In this document: positions 38,961-52,000 of the stretch, in pieces
Position numbering within the stretch: position 1 is the stretch's first letter
Layout of the letters: every line of letters starts with the position of its first letter
Assembly: GCA_002633025.1 (NCBI GenBank)
Contig: NMRB01000901.1
Location: forward strand, 92,172 to 156,171
Direction of reading: 5' to 3'
Source of the DNA: Notospermus geniculatus
Lineage: Eukaryota; Nemertea; Pilidiophora; Heteronemertea; Lineidae
Length of the DNA stretch: 64,000 nt
Notes under the pieces: model-generated
What the model saw: the letters and a program-made list of their open reading frames with translations, nothing else
Told to the model about the DNA's origin: nothing
The model's database searches: none
Made by a program: the position numbers and the translations under genes

Positions 38961-39002
38961 GGGGGGTGGGGCGGGGGCGGGGCGGGGGCGGGGGGCGGGG
39001 GA
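38961..39002 (+). repeat. G-rich tract with quadruplex potential
   Basis: About 40 bases of GGGG runs separated by single C or T, ending gggggatgcg. Such runs can form G-quadruplexes and often assemble poorly. Confidence 0.75.
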
Positions 39003-39108
39003 TGCGCATATATACCTCGAAGCACGTCGAAGGCGACAAGGTATTCTGCCGAACAAAAGTTCGGAGAACCATGGGAGGATGTCTTCGAAGGTTTTGGCGC
39101 TCTCATTA

Positions 39109-39810
39109 CGGAGGTTTAGAAATCAGACGATAAACGTAAACGTTAACGACAACGTTATTTTTGTACCAAAAATGCAATATAAAATCTGCTTAAAGGAGCT
39201 CGACGTCCAAGTTGTAAACAAACTGGTTTGTTTACAAACAGTGGCCAGAAAACTAGTTTTATTCCTTCGTGAACGTGGCAGCACCAGTAGCGCCCCGTGA
39301 TCGTTAGACTGGTGTCCGGTCCAATGCAACTCACTCACGATATTCACGTCAGTACAAATCACCGACAATAGGTGGCAGCACCGCAGGCGTCGCGTGGATA
39401 GAGAACCAGTGAGTGAGTGTTTACAACTTGGACGTCCAGCTCCTTTAAAGGTTACCTGAGAAGCTTTTATCGACTTCTGGTTTTCTGCGTAATACTATAG
39501 AGGATTAGTCAGGCAACATGAAACTGCAAACCGCATGAAAATCGGATCACCCATTACAAAGTTATGGCAGTTTAAATAGGACTACTACACACCCCTGACA
39601 ACCATGTCAGGCAGCGGAGAACAGCACATTTGATGTCTTTGGATTTTGTAAACATGCAAAAAAACATCACTGAAATGATCTTTACTCCAACATCTTTCCA
39701 GAGAGGCTGAGTGCTGGGAAGCTTCTCAGGTAACCTTTAATGTATAGTATAGTATAGTATGAAAAATAACGTTGTCGTAAAGTTTACGTTTATCGTTTGA
39801 TTTCTGAACC
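39109..39810. repeat. Family A MITE holding two tandem TTAA insertions
   Basis: The outer element is family A: left part 39109-39190 and right part 39740-39810. At its internal TTAA (intact in copy 25572-25718 as gcttaatgtatag) sit family B (39190-39448) and a further element C (39445-39740). C has ends TTAAAGGTTACCTGAGAAGC and GCTTCTCAGGTAACCTTTAA. TTAA occurs at each of the three junctions. Confidence 0.9.
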
Positions 39811-40553
39811 ACGTGAACCGTTACGGGAAATTTACATCACAAAGTATGTACTTGCTTGGTATGTTAAGTCTGAATCGAGTACATGTACATGTAGTTTCAA
39901 TTTAGACATTTGTGAATACATGAGATAGTGTATTATACACATATAAATATATTTAATCCAATGTAATATTTTGTTAAAAATGTGTTTCACGCAGCGAAAA
40001 CGGTCCATCACGATTGTTCGTTGGACATCCTTTTTGCACCATAAGCCCCGGAATCTGATGACTGGTACCCATCAAATTTTATCGGACTAGGCCTTTTGAG
40101 AACACGTCAAGGACTGACCGGCTGTGTACATGTACATGTACATTGAAGTTCTGAAATATTAGATAATTGAGAGTTTTAGCAAAACCCCCCAAAACACCAA
40201 CGCGAACGTCTTTCGACCTTTATAGTTCGGTGCTCTCCTCAGTTCTCCGCCGCAAAACGTTTGCGCGCGGTGACGAAGGGAGCGAGCATTGCGCCTCCTA
40301 TTAACAGAATTACACACTACATATGAGGCAGACGTCATTTTGAAGATATCGGGGTTATGTGGTGCCATAAACGAATTCCTTTGTTGGTACGCACGCATTT
40401 CTTTGCACCAAGCTGACATAACTGTTGTAAATGACATCATTATACTGAATCAGTATTAATCTATGAAGAAAATATGCACGTCGTTTCTATTTTCTGTAAA
40501 ATGTCAAAATTTGCAAAATTCGGAGACGACTTATGTTTACTATCATGTCAAAA

Positions 40554-41066
40554 TTAAGGGTTATGTAAAGTTACTCGAAATTTCGAATTTTTGACGCAAA
40601 AAATCTGACTAACTGCACCAAAAATTGGGAAAATAAGACTCGGGGGCCCTTGGGAACCGTCAAAAGAAGGTGCCCCGAGCCTTATTTTCTCAATTCACTG
40701 TGCAGTTAGTCAGATTTTTTGCGTTAAAAATTCGAGATTTCGAGTCGCTTTTCATAACCCTTAAATGGACACATGCGAAAAATATTGCCCGGCGGGCACA
40801 AGTTGTCTGAGTTGTAGCGCCGTCTGTTAATACACGGTGACACTACGCTATATCACAGGCGCCTGCATAGCTATCAGTGAGTTTCGAACACTTTTCTAAA
40901 CAAACGTATCTAAAAAACACAACACGTATCTAAAAACACACCACGAGCTCATAAATCCGTGAGCTCGGGGGGGGGGGTGTTTTGCAAACTAGTGTTTTTT
41001 GGTTAGATTACGTGTTCTAACCAAATATTGCCCGCTGGGCAATATTTTTCGCATGTCTCCCTTTAA
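40554..41066. repeat. Two TTAA foldbacks sharing one TTAA
   Basis: The first (40554-40764) has arms TTAAGGGTTATGTAAAG... and ...TTTTCATAACCCTTAA. The second (40761-41066) has arms TTAAATGGACACATGCGAAA and TTTCGCATGTCTCCCTTTAA. It contains TATTGCCCGGCGGGC against GCCCGCTGGGCAATA. They share the TTAA at 40761-40764. Confidence 0.85.
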
Positions 41067-42028
41067 GAGNTCCGCGGAGAAAACATTATTTCCGCGGAGA
41101 AAACTTTATTTCCGCGGAGAAAAGTAGAAAAAAAATAAAAATATAAAATAAAAACTAAATGTCCCTTATGGGCCACCGTAGGTATGACATATATGACACT
41201 GTGTCCGGGGGTTACGACGGAATGTCATGGGGGGCCGGGGCGCGATTTTTTTTTCCTAACCGGTATAGATTCCTAACCAGTATCCATTACGAAATGAAAT
41301 TAACGAAGTGAATGCCAGATTAATGATAGGGTAAGTGTAAGGGTTAGGGTTAGGGTCAGGGTTAGTTTTAGGAGTATGTATTAGGATTAGGGTTCAGATT
41401 AGGATTAGGATTAGGTTTTGCTATACAGGTTAGGAAAAAAAAGTTTGTCGTAATGGATATATTGGTTAGGAAAAAAAAGTTCGCGGGACATACTGCAGGC
41501 CCGGATTTAGAGGGGGCACGTGCCTCCCGTATTTTTTGAGGGACAATGACTGGGAAATCGCATCTCAGAGCTTTGATTTTCAAATTTTCCCAGGGAGGCC
41601 CCCCGGACCCCCTTCGTGTGTCCGCACCTCTGCTATGCGCCAAATGAGGGCTTCGCCCTCAGGGTTGTGCCCCCCGTATTTCTGAAACCTGGATCCGGCC
41701 CTGTACTGAGTGTTGCGAATCTTCCCTGACAGATGTTGGAAATGCAAGATTTCGTAGTGAGGTGTTTCGCAATGACGAAACCCCGGACGAAACACGAAGT
41801 AGAAATACGAAATTCAACTTCATTCCCGGGATCTGGAGATGGTAATTGGTACACAAATTTCCCTGCTGCCAGTGCGTCTTTCAGCATATCAGCAGAAATA
41901 TATTCATCTTGAATTTTAAATTTCCATTTCCACTTTATCGACGAAGTGGAAACGACCCCCCCCCCCCCTCAGGTGTCAACCATACCGCATGCTCGTTCTA
42001 ATTTTCGCGGGAAAAGGGGTCATTTTCG
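41067..42028. other. Low-complexity and repeat DNA left of the gap
   Basis: It contains three direct copies of ttccgcggagaaaa (41071-41125), the telomere-like tract (41338-41418), then a segment of mixed repeat (ggcccggatttagaggggg..., cccccctcag) leading to the gap. No gene is visible. Confidence 0.5.
41338..41418 (+). repeat. Telomere-like TTAGGG/TTAGGA tract
   Basis: Units GGGTTAGGGTTAGGGTCAGGG are followed by degenerate TTAGGATTAGGGTTCAGATTAGGA units. About a dozen recognisable hexamers in 80 bases make it a short internal tract, not a chromosome end. Confidence 0.75.
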
Positions 42029-42324
42029 NNNNNNNNNNNNNNNNNNNNNNNNNNNNNNNNNNNNNNNNNNNNNNNNNNNNNNNNNNNNNNNNNNNNNNNN
42101 NNNNNNNNNNNNNNNNNNNNNNNNNNNNNNNNNNNNNNNNNNNNNNNNNNNNNNNNNNNNNNNNNNNNNNNNNNNNNNNNNNNNNNNNNNNNNNNNNNNN
42201 NNNNNNNNNNNNNNNNNNNNNNNNNNNNNNNNNNNNNNNNNNNNNNNNNNNNNNNNNNNNNNNNNNNNNNNNNNNNNNNNNNNNNNNNNNNNNNNNNNNN
42301 NNNNNNNNNNNNNNNNNNNNNNNN
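42029..42324. other. Assembly gap (296 N)
   Basis: Run of N. The flanks are homopolymer-rich (poly-C before, poly-G after) and belong to a MITE relative of 37845-38240. The reading frames that cross it are artefacts. Confidence 0.99.
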
Positions 42325-42739
42325 TACAGGTCGGGGTACCGGTACCCTAAAATTAAGGAGTGGGGGGGGGGGGCGAAAGATACGTTTCAAAATTTATTAC
42401 GATATGTACCTACAACTCTATCGGTCTCACTAAAAAGTCGCTCTTGCGGCAGGAAATATTTGTGGTACCAACCATCTCCAGCAAAACATTACAATAGGTC
42501 CTTGAAATCTTGGAGGAATTATACTGAATTATACTATAATTCCTCCAAGTTGAAATGAAGTCCAACTTAAATTTCCTATTTCGTAGGCGTTTGCGAAAAC
42601 CACACTCCCACTATTTTCAGAAGTTACACGATTAGGCCTATTATAGCTATAGGCCCACAAAGCGACCGCCAAACCATTGTATTTGTATCTGATTAATTAA
42701 TCGCAGCCGAGAAAAAAAACGACTCCCGATAAAAAATTT

Positions 42740-42812
42740 CGACTCTGGTGGGACTCGAACCCACAACCTCTGGATTAGAAGTCCAGCGCGCTATCCATTG
42801 CGCTACAGAGCC
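42740..42812 (-). tRNA. tRNA-Arg (anticodon TCT)
   Basis: On the minus strand a 73-base cloverleaf starts GGCTCTG and ends CAGAGTC plus discriminator G, pairing over seven bases. Box A is TAGCGCAATGGATAG and box B GGTTCGAGTCC. The anticodon loop CTTCTAA is closed by TGGA/TCCA. No intron is present, unlike many vertebrate copies of this tRNA. A TTTT-type stop lies just beyond the 3' end (aattttttatc reading downstream). Confidence 0.95.
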
Positions 42813-43085
42813 CTACATGCGAGAGAGCGACTTTACGTCATTCCAGAATTTACCGCAGCCTGAATTATTTTGCGAGGGATTTCCCGTGCGGATGAATTTA
42901 TTTGTCATCAAGTAAAAACAATGAAAACTCAATGGCGAGGAAAATTCTGTGAAAAGAGGAAGAATAATATGAGTAGAATTCATTTAAGAGGAAATCAAAT
43001 TGTATACCTTGCATATTTGCTTTAAATAAAGTCAAATTGATAGAACTATGTTTTTGATAACACGTGTACATAGTCTGCTTTCAAC

Positions 43086-46000
43086 ATGGCGACGGAATCC
43101 GAAGTTTCAGTTCCTTTCGTTGCTGTAACTGCTGCTGTAGGCGCAGTGGTTCTCTTGATTATGTTGCTATGCAATATTGCGAGAAAAACTGGCGATAAAG
43201 ATAAAGATGAAGGTCCGTCCATCGTGAAATATGTCGCCGAAATTGTGGGCGAGAGTAATTTTTGAACCGGCAGTAAACTATCAAGATACTATGTAGCCTG
43301 TGCTTTTGCTCATGTACACGCACGTACATGTAGGCCTATACAGGCACGTCCCGTGATACAGGGTGACCCAGAATTCAGAAAACAGCAATCGTGTTATTTT
43401 GATGACTGGAATGATAACACTGGCTGTGATCGAGGTAGCCTGCCTCAGATTAGAATAAGCCTAAATTAGGCCAAGGCCTTTTCAGAGTGGCAAAATGATC
43501 CTGATCACTTGCTCTTTCATATAAGCCAAGTTTCATTGGTTGTGTTCAGTGGTATAATTTTATGCTGATATACCTAGACAAGAACATGTCATGAGGTTGT
43601 TCTAATAGTCTTAAATTTTTTTCCAACGCCGTACAGATTTGTCAAGTTAGTGAATTCAAATTGTTGATGACCACCAGATCATGAGATGACTTTTTACTCC
43701 ATAGCCTACTGCACTGATGACCATGCGAGGGATGGTTCTGGATTCCATCACGCCACCACAGGAGGCATTGGTATTTGCTGACAAAAAGATCATCGAGATC
43801 GAGAGGGTCCTGGAATTCCAATTTGAGACCCACCATGACGTGACGGCTGAACTCCATTCTTAAAATAACTCAGCACTGCAGGGGGCTCATGGGGGGGGGG
43901 GGCTCACTGAATTCAGGAGTAGGCCTAAGATGGCAGTCAACACCAATGCCTCCATCCCCTGGTGGTGGCATCAGGAACCAATAGGTACAGACGGACCTTT
44001 ATACTCCATAGGCCTACCACAACCCTAATATTATAATGCCATCCGCAGGGTTTCTGCCAGGAATATTTTTGAGGGTAATCAGTTCTTCAAAATCAGCAAA
44101 AAACCCCATGAAATTAAAGAAAATGGCCCTTTTCTGTTCCTTTGAGGGTACTCACAGCGTACCCTGCGTACCCTCTGGCGGAAACACTGCATCCGGCATC
44201 CCTGGTAGTAGGCCTATTTGAGAAAGTCACTTGGACAGTATCTGTTTCCCTTCCAGATCCAGACAAAAAAGAGAATGGATCACAAAAACAGAAGAAAAGT
44301 CAACAAGTCTCGAAGAAACCCAAGGCGTCGGTGAAGTTTACCAAACAAACCAGGGTCACGTTTACACACCCTTGGCTTGCCAAAACGTTTAAGGGACCTG
44401 GTTCAACCATTCTTGGTGTAGACTTCAGTCCAAATGGGAAATATATGATAATATGCTCAGAAGGTAGGGTTGGTCATTTATGCCAATAAAAAGGGAAAGG
44501 TTCTTGTTGGGGGTTATCTGTTGCCGGGGTTTCTGCCAGAAAAATTACATGTATTTTTGGATGGACCACAGCTGGCACCCACTCCAGTGGGGGGTCTGGG
44601 GCCTCGCCCAGAAAAATTTGGATTTTAAACTCCCTGAGATGCAATTCTCAGGCATCTGACGACGTTGTTTTCTCCCGTGATTTGCCGGCAATTCGCTGCC
44701 GCTCTGTCTATTGTTATGAAAATGCATTTGCCTGACAAGATAGAACTTAAAACATTTTTAAAAAAGAAAAAAACAATGAAAATAGACTGCAAGATAACAT
44801 GATGTTTTGAAAAGAAAAAAGACAAGTTTGTAGAAAAAAATCTTTCTTTCTGAAAATTTTTGGGATGGATTTATCCACAAATAATTTTCTTGGGTATGGA
44901 TTCTCCCCTCTGGCAAAAACCCTGGTTGCATGGAGGCCATATTGGTTTGTTCAGCAGTTTCTGTTTACTGAATTTGGTCACAAATTCAGAATACATTTCC
45001 ATCATTAAATTCAGGCAATAAATGAATGGGAAACAAAGGGTTTTGTTCGATGGCCTTCCGTCAGATGTCGCATTTGAGGAAAGTGTTGATGGCCTTGGTG
45101 AGCCCACACATTTCAATAGCTGAAACGTAAACAGTAGCTGATCAATTCACAGGTATTCTGACAGCCCTTGTTGGTTTATTTCGTCGACATCTGATGGGTT
45201 TTCCTAGACTGCCACACAACTCTTATCTGCTGTCCGCTACTGTTGTCAACCTGCAGAGACGTACATTTCAGCTATTGTTTTGTAAGGCCGTTAACCCTTT
45301 CCTCGTTTGTTACTTGTGCTGACTTTTGCTAGATTGGGTCATGTTGCGTGGAGGCCATAGTTTGGTTGGTTCAGCAATATTTTTGGTTTACTGAAGTTGG
45401 TCACAAAACCTGTATTCAGTTCCATCAAATTTCAGACAACGTTATAAAAAACCAGGGCCAACCGCCAAGAAACTCCGATAGCACTAACAGGGCCTAACAG
45501 AGAAATTTTGTAATGGTAAAAGGCATTGCATACCTCTCTGTTAGACACTGTTAGTGTTAGTGCTATCGGAGTTTCTTGGCGGTCGGCCCTGGACGTTGAG
45601 TGCAAAACACTCTTGGTAAATTATGCGGAATTAAAATGCCTGCATATTGTCTTCCCCAGATCGAGCTCTATATGTATGGAATGTGAAAGACATTGAGAGT
45701 AAGGACTTCAAGGTGATCCGTGGGAATGTAGAACTTGACCACGCCACGAAGGTCCGCTTTAGTCCAGATTCTCGGTAAGTTTAAATTCAGGTACCATTGG
45801 CCAATAGGAGCAGTCAGCCGTGTGTATTGCCAAAAGATGGCAGCAAAGTTCTAGCAGACCAATACACAGGAAAATCCACGAGATTGGTGCTTGACGCAAG
45901 GGCCCAACGCGCCGCGTAGCGGCCAACAGCGAAGCTAGCCAAAGACTTTTCATGGGTCAGTCAATAGAATTGGACTCATAGATGAAATGCGTCTAATGTT

Positions 46001-49000
46001 CAGATGGAATATACCGGACGGTTGGTTCACGTTTTTAGTGGCTGTGAACGTAGATGGGTACATTATGTAGCGATATGCTGACAGATTTGCTGGGGACTTG
46101 CTCTGTGGATGTTGTAAAATGCGATTTTTGGAAGATTATTCTGATTTGTAACGTCATTTTTAATTAACATAAAAATATGTTGAGTAGCTGGGATATGTTT
46201 ATAAACATTTATTGAGCAGCCACCGTCATGACGTGGCCGGCTGGCGCATTGGTAGAGCGTCCGGCTCTGAATCCGGGGTGCCGGGTTCGAGCCTTGTGAT
46301 AGGAATTTTTTTTTCACGTGTCTGTTTCTCTGTTTATTTTTTTTTGCTGAAAACGTTTAGTCGCAGGATGAATATCTCCCCAGGCCTTCCATTTCCCTAC
46401 ACAAATCTGCATTTGCTAATAAATACTTATAACCACAGATCCCTGTCAGCTGCCCTGCATTCAGAGAGACTTTTCACTAAAGTCTCTCTGAATGCAGGGC
46501 AGCTGACTACCATCCACATTCCCCTCCCAGTCACCAAAAATATCAACACCACAACTAACGTTCAAGACTACTGGATCGAGAATGAATGGGCACGTGCTAT
46601 GCATTGAATTGGGCCATAGTGAGACTGACATGTATTGGTCAACTCACTGACAGCTCCTATTCACGGGAAGCACCGATTTATTCAGTGTTCTCCAACTCCT
46701 ACATACTTACTGCCTACCTGCCACCAAGTCAAAATTTTTGACCGCCGAGTCAAAATCCAGTTGTGCCCTCCTCACCGAGTCAAAATGTTTCACAGCCGAG
46801 TCAAAATCTAGTGTTTTGTCCAACCAACTTGTGAAAAATTCAGATTTGGGGCAAAAAATTGCTTCCACATTTAAAAAAACAAGTCCATGAATTCCCATGG
46901 CCCGGCTGGATTCCAACCCGGGACTGCCGTTGTTGAGCGAATGTGATAATAACCACTCGGCTGTCAGGGCTTCACTCTCTTTAATTGGATGCCATTTAGT
47001 GCATGANTACCATACAACTCCCTGTAAAATAAAAGTTGGCAAAATCTAAGAGGTGATGTATCACACCCTAATGGTTAAGTGCCTGAATCTTAGAAAAACT
47101 GGCTCATTGGATGCCATTTAGTGCATGATCAACCGTGGATTGAGGTCTGTAAATGATCTGATTCACTAAATACAGAAATTTGTGCATAATGTAATTTTAA
47201 AAATGGTGGCTTTTCAGGGCACAAAATTATTTGCATCCACACAGATATATTATTTGGGAGGGCCCGCATGCCATACATGTAGGATTTCTGTCTGGACGCT
47301 TCCTTGAAATGTGCCCCTCCGCAGCCAAACCAGTCGCATGTCGCTGAGAAGGTGAGCCGCAATGAACTAAGATGACACCAGAAGAGGAAGAAATAAATTA
47401 TTTCAGATTTTATAACAGACAGACAATATTGAAAGTGACCAACATTTAGGCTCGGCAGGGTTTCTGCCAGAAATATTTTTGAGGGTATGCAGCTCTTCAA
47501 AATCAGCAAAAAACCCCAGGAAATTAAAGAAAATAGCCCTTTTCTGTTCCTTTGAGGGTACTCACTGCGTACCCTGCGTACCCTCTGGCGGAAACACTGA
47601 GGCTCGGTTGCACCAGTCATACCGACTTTGTTCTCAAGCGAACCTTAAAGTCGTTCTCAACTTCAAATTGTAATGGCAATTACTCAGTTGAGGTCAACCT
47701 CAGACTTTTTGAGCATGGCTGGTGCAACCGGGCCTTGGTCTCAACCTGCCAAGCCAAGAGCGACATGCAACTGGTTTGGCCGTGGAGGGTCACAAATAAC
47801 GTTGAAGCCATTATTGGCTTGCGCAAATGCACCGGAATGCACAGTTTTGGTGTGAACGAGCCGTTACCGTACTTTTCTCATCACAGCAAGTATGTGTTGT
47901 CGATTTTGTGCCTGTCATGAGTTCAAAACTCCATGTAAGCAGTCAGACGCGTGTATTGCCAAAAGATGGCAGCAAAGTTCTAACGGACCAACACACAGGA
48001 AAATCCACGTGATTGGTGCTCGATCAAGAATGAATGGGTCGCTATATGCATTGAACTGTTGGTCAACTCACTGACACCTCCTATTACCTGATCCATGTTG
48101 ACATTCGTATTGTGATCCAGGTCATTTTCATTGACCGCACCCACCTTTGACACAATTTGAGAAGTGTGTTGTTGGCCTTGGTCTACATTTGGTACTTACA
48201 CTCTGCGATATTTCTCTGCTTGAAATTGATTAGATCATTTTTTGGCAGTTTTCTTGATATGCCTGATGGTGTTTAACTTCCCCCACAGGTTCAAACCGCT
48301 ACCCATTACGTTACCCCCACTCCGAAACTGCTTCAGTTGGTGTGATCCTCAAAGTACACATGTATCACTAATAGACCATTCTCAAATTGACGTAAATGAC
48401 AAAGATGTGCACATTTCCGCTGAAATCGCAACCACAGCCTCGATCTAAAGGTGAATGACGTGACGTGGACAACCCCACAACAGTGACTTCAAAGACGTTG
48501 CGTCAGAGTCGACCATTGCTGAATCATGGACTGCATCACGTCACCCAGTTTCAGATCGAGGTTGTGGTTGTGATATCGGCGGAAGTGCGCAGGTCTGCTA
48601 ATTCGAAATTCGTCTATAGATGGCATTAGGCCGGGTTTACAACATAGAGGTACATGTATACAGGGTTCCTCCAGGTCCTTTAAAACCATGAAAGTCCAAG
48701 AATATGAAATGCTTAAATTTAAGGCCTTGAAAGTCCATAAATATTGAGAAAATCCTATAAAGTCCACAAAAGTCCTTAAAAAATCAAATGTTCAGTCTTG
48801 AAAATTAAATTTCTGGTGTTTTTTACATTGTCTCGTTAATTTCTTTCTGTCAAGAAAGAGTAAAAGTCGAATGCAGACGCCGGTGCACATGGCCCGGCTT
48901 CTGTGTAAGTCATTAAATTTTACGTATTTGATACCATGAAAGTCCTCAAAAGGTCCATGAAATTTTACAGCTGTCTGGCGGAGGAACCCTGGTATACCAG

Positions 49001-52000
49001 GGTTCGTACTCTACCTTGAAATCATTGAAAACCTGGAATTTTGAGGTATCCCCTTTCCAGGTCTGGAAAACCTTGAAAAATCACAATTTACCCCAGAAGT
49101 CCTGGAAAAGTCCTTGAATTTTGCCCATGTGGTCTTGTCCTTCCAAAATGTAATGGCGGAGAAAACCCGACTATAGAATTGTCTGGGTAGTGATGTCCTG
49201 ATCATATACATTATACATGTATAGCAAATGACATTGTACATGTATAGCCAATGATTGAGCCTGGTAAGAACTTGAATATTGGCAAAATACATGTAGTCCT
49301 GGAGTTTCAGGATATTTGGCCCTGGAATTCCTTGAAAAGTCCTGGAATTTTAGGTCTGGGGGTAGTGTACGAACGAACCCTGTTATACGGTATACGGACA
49401 CGCGTGTGAACAATGGCCTAACAAAGGGTTCATGACCATAAAACCTTTGTTTGCCCGCGTGTCCATATACCGCGTACCCGTATCTCTATGTGAACTTGGC
49501 CTTAGCTGCCCGATTCAGGGAATCCGAGCTGGAAATCTGCTGCGAGTATGAATATACAGTGCACACATATCTTAGCCAATCAGAAAGTGTGTTACGGCGG
49601 CGTCGGTTAACCCTACATGTACCTGTGGTGATGGCTTTTGATTGGCTCCTTATCGTCGCACAGGGCCATGGTGATCCTTCACTTCTGATGCCAATCAATG
49701 AATCATGCCAGTCTTTAGTTGTTCTGTTGGCCAACTGAACACTGGGGACGTGTGTAGATGGTATTGACTCGTACGATTTTGTGCCAAAAGCTGTGACGGG
49801 ATGATGCGGCGTGATACTCTCATATTTTGGGAAAAGAATAACAGCAGAGTCACCAAACTTGAAACTGAGCATTTCTTATTTTTTAAACAAAATCTCCACA
49901 ATCATTCGGAACAACCTGAGGCGAACTGCTTAAAAATCTGTCCACTGGGCGGCGCATTTCACCTCGGACACAAGTCCAAGGCAGCCATATTGTTTATCAA
50001 CAAACCCACGTGACACCGGCGTTAGGACCGTGGGACTATTTTGGTCGAAATTTGGCCTGTTAGATGTTCAACGATATTTGCTGGGTAAGTTGAGGCATAT
50101 ATATATAAACGTACCAGTATCTCACCCAATCTGCCAATTATTGATCCAATAACGCAACGTTTCTGTCTGACCTAGTTGGTTCATGCGTAGGGTGCAGGTG
50201 TGATGAGGCGACCGCTATCCAAACCCACAGAAACTCAAGGGAATTGTTGCGCATTCAAGATGGCTGCCTTGGAATTTTGTCCGAGGGGAAATGCGAGTTG
50301 TCACGGAAATTGCCGAGCAGTTGCCGTCGGAAGTTCCGAATGCTCCACAATAAGCCCTCCAGTTATGCCAGTTGTTACATGAAATATGTCCGTCTAAAAA
50401 TAAAAGTGCACACCCCTACCTCAAATGTAGCCTCCTTTCAACGATTGAAAAATGCCTGACTAGGAGGTTGAATTTTTGTGGAATTCGTATTTGTTTTTAC
50501 AAGATTCGTAAATAAGTTCAGAAAATTTTTTTGGGGTGAAAATGTGTCAGAGCTCAGAGGAGGCCCTGAACTTCTTCAACCACAAGACAACACACTTAAC
50601 ATGAATGATGACTGACCCAAACTTGTCAGTCAATAGCGAAGTGGCTCTCAGGTAAAAACCTCGGTTACCTATAAAATTTAAAAAGCTCTGACACGTCTGA
50701 TCTGGTGATAAAACAGAAGGCCTACAGTCGCAAGATTGTCAAAATCCAGGTGTGTAAAGCTCTGTGGTAACGTAAAGCTGCTTTTCCACGAGGTGTGTGC
50801 GAGCGCAGAGGTGGGCGTGGGCGGAAAAAATTGATTCAACGTATTTCCCTTTAGCTGTTTCCATGACGTGGGTGCAGCTATGGACACGTTTTTTCGAATC
50901 GGTCATGTAGCGATTTTTTTCCGCACCCGCTTGCTGCCCGCGCGATATTGTGCCATCATTTTCTGGGAATTCCCCTGGTAATAATAGGACCGGTGTAGTG
51001 TGATAAGCAATGACGGAAGTTGAAACAGGCTCCACCGACCGAAGACCCAAACCCGTGCAAAAACTCCCGCGTCTGTGCCCATTTCGTGGAAACACAATGC
51101 CCGCACCCAAACCCGCATCCACCACTGCCTCGGCGTCTACATGTACATCTACACCCGCCTCGTGGGAAAACAGCTTGATGTCAACTTCACATTGTAATGT
51201 ACAGTCATTGACATTAGTTTATCTACACCTACTACCTTGAATATTTCAAATACTACTGGGCCAATTTTAACACGGTTTGTACCACATGAAAGTATATAAC
51301 CTTGGCCATATTTCTGCATCAAAATTTTAGAAATTTGGAAATATCATAAATATGTACCGGTAATAGCTCATTAGAAAACCCCCTAAAAATCAACATTTTT
51401 ATTAACCCTTAACCGGTCACCTGTCGACAAAAGTCGACATAGGAATTCAGTTCCAATTCCTAACACAGTGAGGCGCCACAAGTCCACCTGAAGCATTCCT
51501 GGTACTTCTGTGGTGTGCCAGCCACGAAATGGCATCACCAAAACTTTATGTTGCAATTCACTTTTTCGAGATAATTATCAACTAATTATCTCTTTTGTCT
51601 TGAACCAGTGACGTCATAGATAATTAGGAGTATGTATTTTTTCTAAAAACAAGCGTTTTGAGGCATGAAATAGGATTTGAACTGTGGAAAAAGGTGGGAA
51701 AGTGCTTCTACTTTCATCTCAGACAGTGTAGGCTTACACACAAGCAGGTTGGACTGGTGTGGTGGGGGTTGGCAAGATTTTTTTGGGTTTTTGGCTAATA
51801 ACTCCTCATAAATATCATCAATAATTTGTTTTTCATCTGAAACTTCATATAATGATAGATTAGAAGGTGTTACACCTTTTTTGTGTACATTTCTCAGCCT
51901 GAATATCATTAATAAAGGCACAGTTTGAGATTTTTGACATTTTCGCATAGCCTCACGGAGGCTCTGACCNGAAAACGTTGTTCGTTTGAAACGCATTGGA

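Noticed and set aside
41946-42558. Open frames crossing the N run
   Set aside because: N codons read as open; there is no support on either side.
46235-46305. Functional tRNA-Gln(CTG)
   Set aside because: Acceptor and T stems do not pair and the anticodon stem is one base short.
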